NCBI GenBank assembly: GCA_012845835.1 | Contig: JABAKD010000014.1 | Coordinates: 3,397,710 to 3,461,709, forward strand | Source of the DNA: Undaria pinnatifida | Lineage: Eukaryota; Sar; Phaeophyceae; Laminariales; Alariaceae | Length of the DNA stretch: 64,000 nt | Reading direction: 5' to 3' | Shown here: in pieces, positions 34,743-46,384 of the stretch | How the letters are laid out: every line of letters starts with the position of its first letter | Numbering within the stretch: the first letter of the stretch is position 1 | Notes under the pieces: model-generated | Told to the model about the DNA's origin: nothing | Databases searched by the model: none | What the model saw: only the letters and a program-made list of their open reading frames with translations | Program-made: the position numbers and the translations under genes

Positions 34743-35625
34743 GCACCCCCCCAAAGTAACCCACAGTCCCGAAGGGACTTGGGGAAACTTGACAAAAGAA
34801 AAAGGAAGGGACAGACGAAATAATATGCACGACAAATTAAGACAAGTCTTTCCTAATCTTTCACCCAAATGAAGTGCCGTAAGAAATAGGGCAAAAGCTA
34901 CTCGCTCGTGGAATCTCATAATTGAACCAATTATTCCTACAACACAAAATGTTTCCATCTTGCATAACAGACAGCGTCCAGACCAAGCCAAAGACAAAAG
35001 CAAGCACCATACAACCGCAAGGTATCTGCATATTTAAAGCCACCAAAAGAAGGTACAAGTATTGTTGCAAATATTTCGAGGGTCGTTCTCCCAGACAGCG
35101 AGCTGACCAGGGCCGCCTTAAGAGCCGGGAAATATAAGAGAACAGTACGATGGAAACAAAAGTTACCACAGATAAATGCAACCTACTGAGCAGATGTTGT
35201 TTTTATTAAACATACCAGAACGACAACAACCACGAGATATCACTGGCCACCTTGAGAGCAATGACGACGGCATCTCCAGCAACACATACGTCCAACCATT
35301 GGAAACTTTTCCTTATAAGATACAAGTATGTGTTTCACATCACGGCCAAAGATCATCAATAAAAGTGTGCGTGCACGTAGAAGTTCGTTATCAGCAGCCA
35401 ACGATGAGATGCAGTGTTCCGAACGCTCCTCCTAGATCTCGTTGAAGTACTATATTATGTTGTGACCGTGCAAAGACAAACATACCGACCTCAAACGATC
35501 ACACGAGTTTCAGTGCGTACACGCGGACACCATGAAACCTACTCACCTATTTACGGCAGTACATGGATATCTTGGTAACGATCCAGTAAGCTGTGGACTA
35601 CCTGTTCCATTTTACGCCACCCAGC

Positions 35626-36351
35626 TTAACCGATACCCGTAACGGGAAATCGATGTCCTCCAGCTGCAGCCGTACTTATTATCTTGCTCGTCCCTTTCAA
35701 GTCCCACATACGCACTCCCTTATCATTTTCAGCAAGCCAACCTAGCTCGACAGCTCCCGCTATTTTCCAACGTGTATACGCGGCTGTCCTGTTGTTGAAG
35801 ATTCTCCAGCCACCAGCCCTCATAAAAAAAGCTGAAATTGAATACTGTTGTTCGTCGCTGACGCATGCTCCCATTGGTGTTCTCTTGATCCGGGTATCCC
35901 CGGCTAAGCAACACCCGTTTTTAAAAACTGTCACCGTAACTGCCGTCCTTGGTATAGCCTCATCAAATCGACGCAACTAAAAAACGGCGCTCTTGGTTGC
36001 TGCGGGCAGCACAGCAGTACCGCCAATCAGTACACATGCAGTGGCAGTGATAGTCCACCAAAACAGCAAGCCGGAAGGCAGTCGGCGCCCCATGCAAGCG
36101 TTCTGCACTCCCAACATGGTACTGAGATCCTCGCCGGGTTCATCAACTACCATTTCTGACACTGTTAGCTCGAATTTTCCTCCATTATCTACTGCGGTGC
36201 TACGGACGGCAACGCGCAGCTGCCTTGTCGCTTTTCTGTCGCTCCTCGACCATTTCAGGCACCACCTCCGAGGATGTAGCGGAACGACCTGCCGCTGCAG
36301 ACTAATTTTCAGTCTTGTCGCCTGCCACGGCCATCGCTCGCTCGTCCGCAA
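35626..36351 (-). pseudogene. Two abutting frames with a hydrophobic segment inside the LTR element
   Basis: Frames 36351-35977 and 35976-35626 are in the same reading frame, separated by a single stop. The first ends with a probable membrane segment (FWWTITATACVLIGGTAVLP). The second holds CCLAGDTRIKRTPMGAC. An upstream frame also contains a hydrophobic run (MLWLVLVVGFTGLRNVLAA, near 36600). No family is recognised. They might be remains of an accessory or envelope-like ORF or chance frames. Confidence 0.35.
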
Positions 36352-36416
36352 TTGGTTCTGCCACCGCCGCAGTATTAACGCTTGCCGTCGATGACATCAG
36401 CAACATAGTGTAGGCA

Positions 36417-37460
36417 TTAACCATTGCTTTCTTCGCAGCAGCACATTTCGCCAGTGAAGCAGGGGTATGCCTGGACCGGGCTCGAACCCGCACCACAGGA
36501 GACACTGCACGTCGGCCGGATATCTCGCGCATTCCGAGTGATATTCACTAGGGTTGCTGCCAGTACATTTCTCAGGCCCGTAAACCCTACGACTAGTACC
36601 AGCCATAACATCAGTTGGTTAGTCTCACCGCGGTGCTCTGCCTTGCGTCCCACGAATTCTTTCATTTCGGGAGGGCGCGGGTCCGCCTGCTGTAACAAGC
36701 GGTTAAACCCGTTGGATTTACGGCTCCTGAAACGCGGTTGCTGTCGTCTGTCAAAACACTCCTTGGTTGTGACGTTCCGTTGTCCGTACACAACAGCAGG
36801 TGGAAACACTTCGAGGGAGACGCCATTCGGACGCGCCGGTGATTGTATGGAATGAAGATGGGGGTATTTTCTCCAGCATTGTCGGTTGAGGTTTCCCTTT
36901 CGGGAGCAATGCGTACAGTCGTTGCTATAGTACTCCACTTGGTGACCGCGTTGATCGTTCAGTCGCCCGCGCTGATCGCGGACAAGCCCAGACTGATGTG
37001 TTACCCCCAGACGCGGGTGTAGATTGTACCCCTTGACGCGGGTATATATCCCGACGATCGCGCTTGTCCCCACCGGTGCGACCTCTTCCACCTCGACCAC
37101 GCCCGTAGTCAGTTACCGCTGCGTCGACGACTCGCGCTATGTCAGGCCATTTTATAGCCAGGTGCCTGACACGACGCCTGAGATTTTCGGGATTTCCATC
37201 GGTGTGTCGTTCATCACCATTTCGTTTCGGACGCTTTCCCGATATTGGTGCGGCCGGAGGGCGTTGACGAATAGCTTGCTGAACGGCTTGCCAGAGGCCG
37301 CGATCCATGCCCCATACATGGTACCTATATCTGTGGATAAGGACCAGCAGTTGGCTTCGGTAACTGCGTTACGAGTGGCTTCCCACGTGGCCAGTGCATG
37401 GCGGTGCACATCATTCGCATTGATGGGGGAGGAACGCTGGCGGCTGCTACCTGCGGGCAA
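36417..37460 (-). pseudogene. Gag-like region with a degenerate zinc knuckle
   Basis: Frames 37460-37152, 37308-36925 and 37100-36417 overlap and alternate, as in a decayed coding region. The middle part is Arg/Gly-rich (DYGRGRGGRGRTGGDKRD). At about 36926-36885 the frame reads CTHCSRKGNLNRQCW, a CCHC knuckle in which the His is replaced by Asn. RG-rich sequence followed by a CCHC knuckle is typical of the nucleocapsid end of LTR-retrotransposon Gag. At least two frameshifts or stops are needed to join the pieces. Confidence 0.5.
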
Positions 37461-38310
37461 CTATATATGGCCACCTCGCTGACACTGCTGTACGGCCGAA
37501 TCACAGCGCGTGAACACCCCAAAAGATCGACATCACTTGTAGCCTAAACGCGGGGAGTGGGGAAGTTACCTAGATAGCAGAAGGTGGCGGGAGTATTTTC
37601 TGTCTCACAGCTTCACATCATGATACCCCTGTCTACAGCAGGGCCTTGTTGCGTGCACTCACCCCACTGACGTACAAATTAATCACAAGCCGTTGGGGTA
37701 GACGCCGTCAAACGTGGAGCGATGGGCGTAGGTATAATTCCGCGCAGCACGTGGAGGAGCTCCGTTGCACCCGATGGATTACTGCCGTTGGGGGCCGAGC
37801 GGAAGCCTCGGCCCGCGTCTGGCGGCGACGAGACGTGTTCACGGTTATAGGTCACGCCCTCCGTCAATTTTCGGCGCAATCCTCTTGCCACCGGCGGGCC
37901 CATCTGTCGTCACCGGTGTGCCGTGTCGGTGATCCCGACATGCTGCCTCCGCGGCCTCCGTGAGGAGTGTGGACGAGGCGGCGAGATTGCCGATGCGGCG
38001 GGATTACGTCCTACCTTGTGCTCGTGTTTTGTTTTTTGTTGTTTTTCGTTGTTGTTTTTCGTTTTTTTGTTTTCGCTGAGGTGATGTTCCCAGCAAGGTG
38101 GCGAGACACCGTCCAAGCCACCATTTGTTCCGCTCTCTGCACGCAGCGGGAGGTTCTCCAGGCCACGGCTTTTACCCAAGGGACTGGCGGGACGACGTCC
38201 AGGCCTCTTCTGTGTTTCTCTACACGCACACATGCACCCAGCTGGAGAACCTCCTGGCCGGTGTGCAACTCTCGCAATTCTTCACTGACCTATAGAATTC
38301 GAACGTGTCA

Positions 38311-38580
38311 TGGTGTCTTCGCGAGAAAGGGCGCCACGCACAGCACCACACCTACACTCCTGAACTCAGCAGGAGCCCGAGGGCCAGCACTGCTGCAACT
38401 CCCGGCTCGGTAGATGGGCCCAGATCAATCAAAAGGAGAGAACATAGAGTGGGTTATATGCCTCGCAATCGGCGAGGTTCCCAAAAGCGGTTACATGTTG
38501 CGGTTCACGCAAGAACATGCATGTCTACGTATCAATACTATACCCGTGGATATGTCAGAGGATCTTCCCCAGATGCCACA
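38311..38580 (-). repeat. Terminal direct repeat (probable LTR, 5' on minus strand)
   Basis: Partner of 34473-34742. Shared landmarks include TGGTGTCTTCGCGAGAAAGG, ATCAATCAAAAGGAGAGAA and GGTTCACGCAAGAACATGCA. The minus-strand sequence after its CA end, TGACACGTTCGAATTC, is the candidate primer-binding site but does not match a common tRNA 3' end by eye. Confidence 0.65.
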
Positions 38581-38926
38581 CTCATCTTCGATCCCCTTTC
38601 CAATTTCTGGATGTTTCGTTGACATCCTTTAATTGACATGTGCTCTGCATCTACGGCTCTTCAGGGTGGGCTAATGCTAAGGAGTTCACTACGGGGATGG
38701 GTAGTCTATAGATTCGACGTGAAACCATGTCATAGTTGGGGCGAAATCAGGTATTAGTATATATCGCAGTCGCGTCAAGGACATCATAGCTGGGCGAGAA
38801 TGTATATGACGGTGTGATGGTCCATGCTGGACACCCCACCTCGTTCACTGCCTGTTCTATATACTCTCCCCTTGAGTATGATATTGTCAGTCTTGTGTCT
38901 ACGTAGGCAGCGAGCCAACGGAGAAA

Positions 38927-39014
38927 CGAATAAAGGCACCAAGAACCACAAGGAGAGCGTTTCCCAACACCGGCTGGGAAACGCTCTCATTATGGTTCTT
39001 GGTGTCTTTATTCG
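38927..39014. ncRNA. Near-perfect 40-bp-arm hairpin (possible small-RNA precursor)
   Basis: Arm 38927-38966 pairs with 38975-39014 around an 8-base loop (ACACCGGC). Of 40 positions, 37 are Watson-Crick, one is G-U and two are mismatches (C/A and G/A). The arms start CGAATAAAGG and end GTTTCCCA. Size and pairing fit a microRNA or hairpin-siRNA precursor, but a recent snap-back insertion or palindromic transposon end would look the same. Strand of transcription is unknown. Confidence 0.45.
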
Positions 39015-40734
39015 CAACCCTGTGTCCCTCTCGGGGACTCCCTCCCATTCCACGCTGCTGCGTGTGTTAGTATTGAACTGATGTTTCAGTGTCATATGTA
39101 CGTTTCCCCGTCGGCACAACGAAGAGCTGAGGGGGTTTCTTAACTCCCCCCAAATGGCATTGGAACGCTTGGAACCTGGAACGGCAAGTAATCTTGCTTG
39201 CTGTTGATTGGTTATCAAATCGATTAGATTCGTAGCGTCCCGCCCTGACCGTAAATTTTGGAAGAGGAGGGATATGTTCCAGGGTAGTTAATATTGTGCA
39301 GCAAAACCGAACGGCCCACTTCGAACGAGACATACGGCAAATACTTGGTGCTGGGAGTGGTTCTTCATACGCTGGAGGCCCGCGGGGGTACAGGGGCACA
39401 AGGGATGACCTAGGACTCACGGGGTGAAGCGTATGTGGACGCCGCAGGGCTCACCCGCGGCAGGAGCCACGCGATACCGCCATGGCCTGAACAGGAGGCT
39501 CACGAGGAAAAAGACTGGGTTGAGAACGAGGCTCTGGCGATGTACATTCTGGTAAAAGTGTGGCGCCGATGTTTTTAGAAGTGTCTGTAGCCTTCGTCGA
39601 GCCACGAGAGCAATATCACAACTCCCATACATGTCCCGACGGTGCCATTTTGGATGGCTAGCACCGTCTGCTGTGAGGCTTGCCTTGCGGTTTATTTACA
39701 TGTGAAGCTGTTCTCCGTGTCAGGAGCAATCGCTGCCCACGTGATGGCATCACGGCCGAAGAGTGGAGCTGCACGGTTCCGCCGCAAAAGCCAGTTGAGC
39801 TCTTGTCTGTTCGGGTCGGTTGCCCAGAATTCACCAGTTCACATCGGACACAAACAGGTTGGAATAGAACGAGCGAATGGGGACAGCCTCGTTTCCACTC
39901 CAACCGTTCCAACAAGGTCGAAATAAGTTAAGACACACCCTGAGAGTAGTTCGAGAGGCCAGGGAACTGCCGAGGGTGGCCTCTGAAGAGGGGAGGGCAT
40001 GGTGGCGGGGTTCTTGGCATTTGTACGTAGCCAGTTTGCATCTACTGTACAACTAACTACGGACCATATGTCCGCCTCACATATGTTTGTTCTTTTTTCC
40101 TTCCTGAACGTGCGCGGAGCGAAGCGCCTTGTACATCAACCTCCTGGTGCATACTCGTAGTTTTTTCCATTCTGATTTAAGAGAAGTACCGGTGACCGGA
40201 CGCCCCGGTAGCTAGCCTCGAACACTACTATAAGAAGGTTGGAATCAGGGATTGAAATCTGGGCATTATGGAGATTTTATTTTCCAGGGAGAGACACCAA
40301 CTGCCAACAGCGCTTTGTAGCGCGGGTAAGCCCAACGAGAAGAGAAGAAAGTGCTGAAGTATTCTCGAGACAGGAATGAATGCGCGTACCGTAGTGAGGA
40401 GGGGGGAGAAAAGCCCGCCTAGCAGTGACCCCAGATCTAAGTTACGTCTAGGGAGGGAGAAAGAGCAAAAAAAGTGCGAAGACAGTAGACGGGATGAGCA
40501 AAAAAAACAAGAAACACTCCAGCTGTGAGATCGAAGATTAAGATTTCGTCGAACTCATCTTTGCTAGCTGCGTGTTATTTCGATCGCGCGTATTACTGGG
40601 TGTGTGTCCTCATTAATGGATACCTGATACAACGTTACCCTCCGGGTTGTGGATAGGGGAGTGGCGCAAGTGCCGAATGAAAGGAAAGGCTACGGGCATC
40701 TAACTGACGAGTTTTCAGGTTTGTTTGTATAAAA
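39015..40734. other. No gene recognised
   Basis: Several 70-140 codon frames lie on both strands (for example 39067-39420 minus, 39642-39926 plus) without motifs or splice support. Confidence 0.4.
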
Positions 40735-42480
40735 AAGTGAAATCGGGAGTCAGTGTACGACGTGCCAGGTCCATACTGGTACATACGTCTCACTACTCGC
40801 GTCTGAAAAACCGACTCCACCGCATGCCACCCAGAAAAGACTACCACGTATACTTCGCATATTACACGTAGTACCTATCACTACGCATACGCACACAAGA
40901 CTCAAGCGAATTCGACAAAGAAAAGAAGAGAAAAGAAAAAACAAGAGGAAGCAAGGAAAGGAAAGGAAATAACACCATACTAGCAGACCCTAGGACCTGA
41001 CTACAGACGGCATTGGGCTCATAGAGGGTATCAAGTGCATCACTGGCACTGCGGGAACAACCCAAGAAGGCGAAGAATCAGGGCGGTCTTACGCTAACTT
41101 GTGACGCCCATTGGAAGGCCCACAAACGTCAAGACGATGATGGCCAGACCCAGACTTCAGCCTCTTGGGTAGGGCGCCCCCCTTTCCCCGTCCCCCCTCT
41201 ACCCCCGCTCTCCCCTTCCCCCCCTACCCCGCACCCCTCCCCCCGGCCGTTTAGAGATGCCGATGGTGGATGGCATTGCCGTGGCGTTTGCGTGTCGCTC
41301 TGCAGCTCTACAGCTCTCCGCGTCATGCCAAATCCGCATGAATCTCTCTGCTCCCTCCTCTACCCGTCGAAACCATCTGCCGGCCTTCTGTGCAGCCTTT
41401 CGCCACCCTTCGAACTTCATTCCAAAGGCCGACATATCCTCCTCTAGGCGCACCACCCAGTCCTTCTCTTGCCCCCCTGAGTAGCCCTTATCCCCAACCA
41501 GCTCCCCAAACATCACCTTCTGTGGCAGACGCTCTTCCCCCACACGTGCCACGAATCCCGCAAATAATATCCTCCGTTTGCGCACTGTCGCCTTTATGCT
41601 CTCGGAAGCTGTCTTGGCAAGCGCGTCGGCGTACGAGAGGGTGTGGTGGTCGCGCTTCCGTTTCTGCCATCCGAGGCATCGGAGGAGCACGGAGTGGTGA
41701 ACTTGTTGTAGCCTGTCATGGCCAGGCTTGTTCGGGCTCCACGTCATGCAACCGTAGAGGAGTGTCTCGATCACCTCGGCTTTCAGCATCCGCACCTTCA
41801 ACCGCAAGCACACACCCGGGCGATCATAGATTTCCATCTTGTACCGCTGGAAGCACGCCCAGGCCCTCAGAAGACGCCGCGCAATCTCGATGCTGAGCTA
41901 CCTGCCTGCGCTGATAGCCCCGCCCAAGTACACAGACTCGATCGTTTGTTTGTATACTTGGCCGGCTGCATTGATGGTGAACGGCACTTTTCCCCCACCT
42001 TTAGTCTGCAGGCACATTATCTCCGTTTTGGCGTCGGACACCGTAAGCCCGAACGCCGAGCACGCAGTCACGATCACCGTCGTCATCCTCTCGAGCCCTT
42101 CTGATGATCGCGATACGATGCCCGCATCGTCAGCGTACAGCATGCCCCACAACCTCTGCACCTCCTCCTCTTCCTTCCCCCCCCTCCCGTCGACTTTCCC
42201 TGTGCGTGATGTGCCCTTCTTCTCCCCTTTCCCTTCTTTCGTTGGAGCTGCACCATGTTGTCCGTGATGGCTGCATCAGCGAGGAAGCGTTTCTCGGCCA
42301 CACGCAGTACCGTCGTGAAAAACATGCGTATCAGCAGTGGCGCGAGCACGCACCCTTGCCTGAGACCTTGACCTTGCCCCACGTCGAACTTATCCGGAGC
42401 ACTCTCTTATCATCCAACCGCACGCAATGCTTGCATGCCGTTGTGGAACACATATCGTACAGGTCGGCGACTCCCCCTAG
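40735..42480 (-). mobile_element. LINE copy C, longest copy, decayed
   Basis: It shares the 3' region of copies A and B but lacks their last ~110 bp with the (AAC)n tail. It extends further 5' and includes reverse-transcriptase motifs. The GAAAA tract is short (40917-40970). Frame breaks occur at about 41850-41900 and 42080-42160. Confidence 0.75.
41199..42480 (-). pseudogene. Reverse-transcriptase remnant with YADD box
   Basis: Three frames in order encode GLRQGCVLAPLL (near 42350), MLYADDAGIVSRSSEGLERM (near 42150-42090) and the post-catalytic region from MEIYDRPGVCLRLKVRMLKA (41837) to a Gly/Arg-rich end. GLRQGCVLAPLLF and YADD are the RT blocks around the active site; both catalytic Asp residues of YADD are present. 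The piece 41898-42161 overlaps 42083-42382 in a different frame, showing an indel in a Gly/Glu-rich loop. The ORF is not translatable as one protein. Confidence 0.8.
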
Positions 42481-43668
42481 ATTTAGCTTGTACCAGGGTC
42501 AACAGGGTGATGTTAATCAATCTGTGCACGGAATCTATAAACCCGTTTTTGAGGAGGACAAAATCTGACGGCTGTGGAATGCATCAGTTTCATCATGTAT
42601 AGCCGGCAGCGGGAGGGCGGGTATGCTGCCCCCTCTGGTTCAACGTCAACTCAAGCCAATCACCTTATTATAATCGGTCGCAGAGTTTGCACTCGATCTT
42701 GCCTCGATAATTGTGATGGCGAGCCCTACGAAAAAACAAAAACACGACATGACAGTCCCGCGGGCATTCCCATCACATTAAAAAAATCAAGGCAATTTTA
42801 CTTGGTCTTAGAATTCACTACTCAAACGGTCGAACTCACATCTGACGTATTTGAAATAGATTCAGAAAAATAAAAAAATAGTCACCATACCTCCGCATGG
42901 GCAAAGGCACACCAATCCGTCTGATCCTCCGAGTCTTGCCTAACGCGCGCCCACGCATCGGCGAGCGCCGGGTCCGACACGTCCACCCCAGAAGAGCGCT
43001 TCGTTGTGTGCAAAGCTTTGGCCTTCCCAGCAAGCATGGTGCAGTGCTGCTGCGGCGCACAAGCTCAGAAGAAATCGATGGATTGCTTTGTACGAAAAGG
43101 GTTTGATATCTCACCACGTTTCGAAAAAAAGCGAAGCAAAATGTTCGGTGGGTTTTCCACGAATCGTCAAGGAATGTCCCGCTGGGGAGACTACTCATTT
43201 GAGCTCGTGGGAAGGGTGGCTTTTCTCTACCTCTTCCTCGTCCCCTCGCTCAAGTCCTGCGGATTTGCTGTGCGTTCTGTGGCGTTCGAGACGCGGCCGG
43301 TGGTTGCACCAGTGGTGGGGTTGCAACGGTGAGAGGTATAAGTTTGTTTGGGCAGGATAAGGCAGGAGGACTTTTTTTTTGTTCTTGTGATTCCGCCGCT
43401 TGACTACCGGTACAAGCGTACAAGCACTGCACTCGTTATGGGTGAGGTGCGATGGTTTGGCGTTTGGCAATACCAGTACTGCTGGCGCTGGTGCTGGTGC
43501 TGCTGGTGCTGCTGGTGCTGTTGTTGCAGCAGCATCTGATACACCATGTAGATTATCCTAGTGTCGTGCTGTTTTTGGTTCATCTCATGCTGTCGTAGAC
43601 CAGTACACACACTCGCTGTAATAAGTAGATAAGAGTAATGCTGTTTACGCGCAGACCCGGTGTCGTAA
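42481..43668. other. No gene recognised; short GCTGGT microsatellite
   Basis: A (GCTGGT)n/(TGC)n tract lies at 43478-43535. Frames elsewhere are short. Nothing else is supported. Confidence 0.45.
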
Positions 43669-44056
43669 GTCGTAAGCTCTTACCAGGTATTTATGGCCCC
43701 GCGCTGTGCCTCCGCCACACGCCCCGGATGGTCCTGGAACTGCCACGGCTTTTTTGGAATGGTATAGAGCTTCATAGCCAACATTTGTACTGGGCAGGTT
43801 TGAGCACACGATAGCTTCATGATAGCTTTATACCATGCCAAAATGACGCGTACTGGGCCGTTTGGGGCACACGTCCGTGACAGCTCTTCGTGTACCATGC
43901 TAAAACGTCGCGCACTGAGCCGTTTGGGGCACGCGATAGCTTCAATGATACCTCTGTACCACCCCTAAACAGCCGTACGTAGCAGTTCCGGGATGGTCCG
44001 GGGCGTGTGGCCCATGCACATGGCAGTGTCGTAACTACCTGGCAAGAGCTTACGAC
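43669..44056. mobile_element. Fold-back element with ~75-bp inverted ends
   Basis: The left end GTCGTAAGCTCTTACCAGGT matches the inverted right end GTCGTAAGCTCTTGCCAGGT. A second inverted pair further in (CCACACGCCCCGGA, GGAACTGC.ACG) extends the arms. The centre has about three ~85-bp direct units with GGCCGTTTGGGGCAC. No flanking duplication was found and there is no ORF. Confidence 0.65.
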
Positions 44057-44706
44057 ACCTGTGCCGTGAATAGTACAATATGTAAAGATAAAAAAGGGCG
44101 TGTTGTGCTGTGTTTGCCTTGAATTGCGGATACATTCCAGGGCCTTTACCCCTGCCAACACCTCGCTTCCCTAAAAGCTCGTGAGAAAGTCAACAAACAA
44201 GAGTTCAATTTTACTGGAATTCTAGGACATCGATCGACGGTCGATGGGATGAGGGGATGACCCATTGGGCAACCTGGGCTCGCCAAGCATGCGATCCCAC
44301 TCAACGTTTCCCCTCGGTCGCAGATAGCAAAAATTTGACCATGTACGTACATTACAAGACACCTACTGTTACAAGTACATAAAATAAACAGAGATACGGA
44401 CCCAGGCCGGGGTTCTTATTTGGGAGAGGGTGCGTTCTACTCTAAGTTCATAATAACGCCTCGCGGGTTTCTGTTTTTCCTGTATCTCTGAGCCTGCCTT
44501 GCCTACTACCCTGTTTCTTGTTCGATGTCCTGTAGTGTTGTACATATGTATGTGTGCAGTTTCGAAGTTGTGAGCCGTTGACCGGCATCGGACGCAACTG
44601 CTGTATGTCCCCACGAGCGGTGACAATTTCGGTTTTCCAGCCGCGAGCGCTCGGCTTTGCAACATGCGCAAGGCAGTGGCCGCACCACGTTCAGGTTATG
44701 TTTTTT
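44057..44706. other. No gene recognised
   Basis: Mixed sequence; no exon, repeat copy or RNA gene can be supported. Confidence 0.45.
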
Positions 44707-44915
44707 CGGGGACTTTCATGGGTCGGGTCTCTTCTCGCGGGTCAGGGTGACCCGACCTGACCCGTGAGATTTGGAGATCTCCTGACCCGACCCGACCCGA
44801 CCCGACCCGACCCATGATATTTCACCTCATGACCCGCCCCAACCCGACCCACGAGACTTTGGAAATCTCCTGACCCGATTCGGCCGGATCAGGTCACAAC
44901 TGGTGAAAAGCCCTT
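44707..44915. mobile_element. hAT-like miniature element with GGGTC core, copy 3
   Basis: It starts CGGGGACTTTCATGGGTC and ends GGTGAAAAGCCCT, both diverged from the family ends. The interior has GACCCGACCC runs and a repeated ATTTGGAGATCTCCTGACCC-like block. No exact 8-bp duplication remains. Confidence 0.65.
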
Positions 44916-45080
44916 TTTCTGTAACAAGTGTTGCCGTGTTCGCCGAGCTTCACGCACGGCAGCAAGCGGCTTACCGTCCCGGGTATGCTAGAGCGGGGCA
45001 CTCGTCTTCTTGACTCGTCCCCATTTTTTTCTATACGCAAACGCCATCTACTACGCACTGTGTCGTCCTGTTCCCGCAAT

Positions 45081-45253
45081 GGTGGTCCCTCTAGCGCCGG
45101 TCGAGATTTGCCGGTTGCCCGCTATAGCGCCTGTGAAATCGCCTGGCACAGATGGAAACCACCAGTAGTAGCACTATGCGGAGTATCACCGGTTGCGTCT
45201 ATAGTGCCGGCGTTTCAGGCTGGCACATACCGGCACTATGGAGGGACCCCTAC
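45081..45253. mobile_element. MITE with GGTGGTCC ends, copy 2
   Basis: Starts GGTGGTCCCTCTAGCGCCGG and ends CCGGCACTATGGAGGGACCC. It is homologous, in inverse orientation, to 31106-31273. Confidence 0.7.
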
Positions 45254-45911
45254 TGTATTTCTAAATCCTGGAACATGGGCCTAGCAGGGTGTTTGGGTCG
45301 ATACCTTTGCACTGAATCCTGGGCGACGCTGGAGTTGCGGGTACCTGCGCTGGCAGTGCTACCACTTTCCATGTGTATTTAACCGTACCGGCTCTCCAAC
45401 AAGAAACGTGGATACTGGACGGGGCTAGATTTTTTATTTGAAAGAGGGTGTGTTCCACACTAATGTTAGCACAATCGCTCCCGAATTTGTTATTCCCCCG
45501 GATGTGCCAGGCTTACGTTCTTGCGGGTCCCTTTTTGATGAGAGGGCCGGTTATGACCATCGCTGTTTACGATTATCACGGTATTAATTGTTCATATCAT
45601 ACGTCGCTCGAATGTTGCCTTGTTTTTTAGGGATTTGTGTGTGACACGGCAACAGTTGTCTGTCTGCAGCAGGCGGGTTTTAACGAGAAAAACCACGTGG
45701 GCGCGTGTTTTTACCACAGGCTTTTCGCGCCGAAGCCCGCCCCCGCCCCCCGCATAATACTAGATGCAGGCGTGTTAGAAGTTTTCACGCGAGTCTTCAC
45801 TCAAAGAGGTCTCGGAAACTAAAGCTTCAACTACGTCGTGTATCAGTACTATGTGACGGCGGCAGTAGCTTATGGACGATGTCTGTTTCTTTTTGGTCCA
45901 ACCGTTTTTTC
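45254..45911. other. No gene recognised
   Basis: Could hold 5' exons of the patatin-like gene, but none is supported by splice phase and composition. Confidence 0.4.
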
Positions 45912-46098
45912 CAGGGCTTTTGACGGATCGGGTCACTTCCCACGGGCCGGGTCGGGTCGGGTCACCACCAGTGACACTTGAAAACCTCCTGACACAAGTC
46001 TGACCCGTGAGATTTCAAGCACCTCCTGACCCAACCGGAGTCGACCCGCGAAAACCAGACCCGACCCGCGGATCGGACCATGATGCGTGAAAAGCCTG
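45912..46098. mobile_element. hAT-like miniature element with GGGTC core, copy 4
   Basis: Starts CAGGGCTTTTGACGGATCGG and ends GATGCGTGAAAAGCCTG. The flanking octamers GTTTTTTC and GTTATTGC match at six of eight positions, consistent with a decayed 8-bp duplication. The interior is a GGGTC/GACCC palindrome. Confidence 0.75.
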
Positions 46099-46384
46099 GT
46101 TATTGCTGCTCATCGGAGATATCCAGCACACCCAGGGCTCGTCCTAGTTATACTCGTACTTGTAGAAAATACCTTTCATGTTCGCTAGTAGGTGGAACTC
46201 GCGCAGCAACATATTTGTAGCTGTCGTCAATTTGTGGGCGTTAGGGGTCGGTGGCGACGGTTTTATAATCCGACTTGAGTGATATCGATAGGAGAGGGGT
46301 CCATGTCGGCACGATGAATTTTGGAGTTCGCACTCGCTCGTAACCATATTTTATGTTGTTGCCGCACGGCTGTAATGTTTGCAG

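Larger units (their letters stand above)
34473..38580 (-). mobile_element. Probable 4.1 kb LTR element, gag-bearing, no recognisable pol
   Basis: Two 270-bp direct repeats bracket 3.57 kb that carries a Gag-like zinc-knuckle frame nearest the minus-strand 5' repeat, and further frames with hydrophobic segments. A polypurine-like G7 tract precedes the 3' repeat. No protease, integrase or reverse-transcriptase motif was seen, so the element would be non-autonomous or heavily decayed. The 5-bp flanks (CTCAT after 38580, AAACA before 34473) do not match, which leaves open that the two repeats are independent insertions. Confidence 0.5.

Noticed and set aside
36470-36500. Minus-strand GGTTCGAGCCC box suggesting a tRNA
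   Set aside because: No D arm, anticodon arm or acceptor stem can be drawn around it, and the sequence lies inside a longer open frame.
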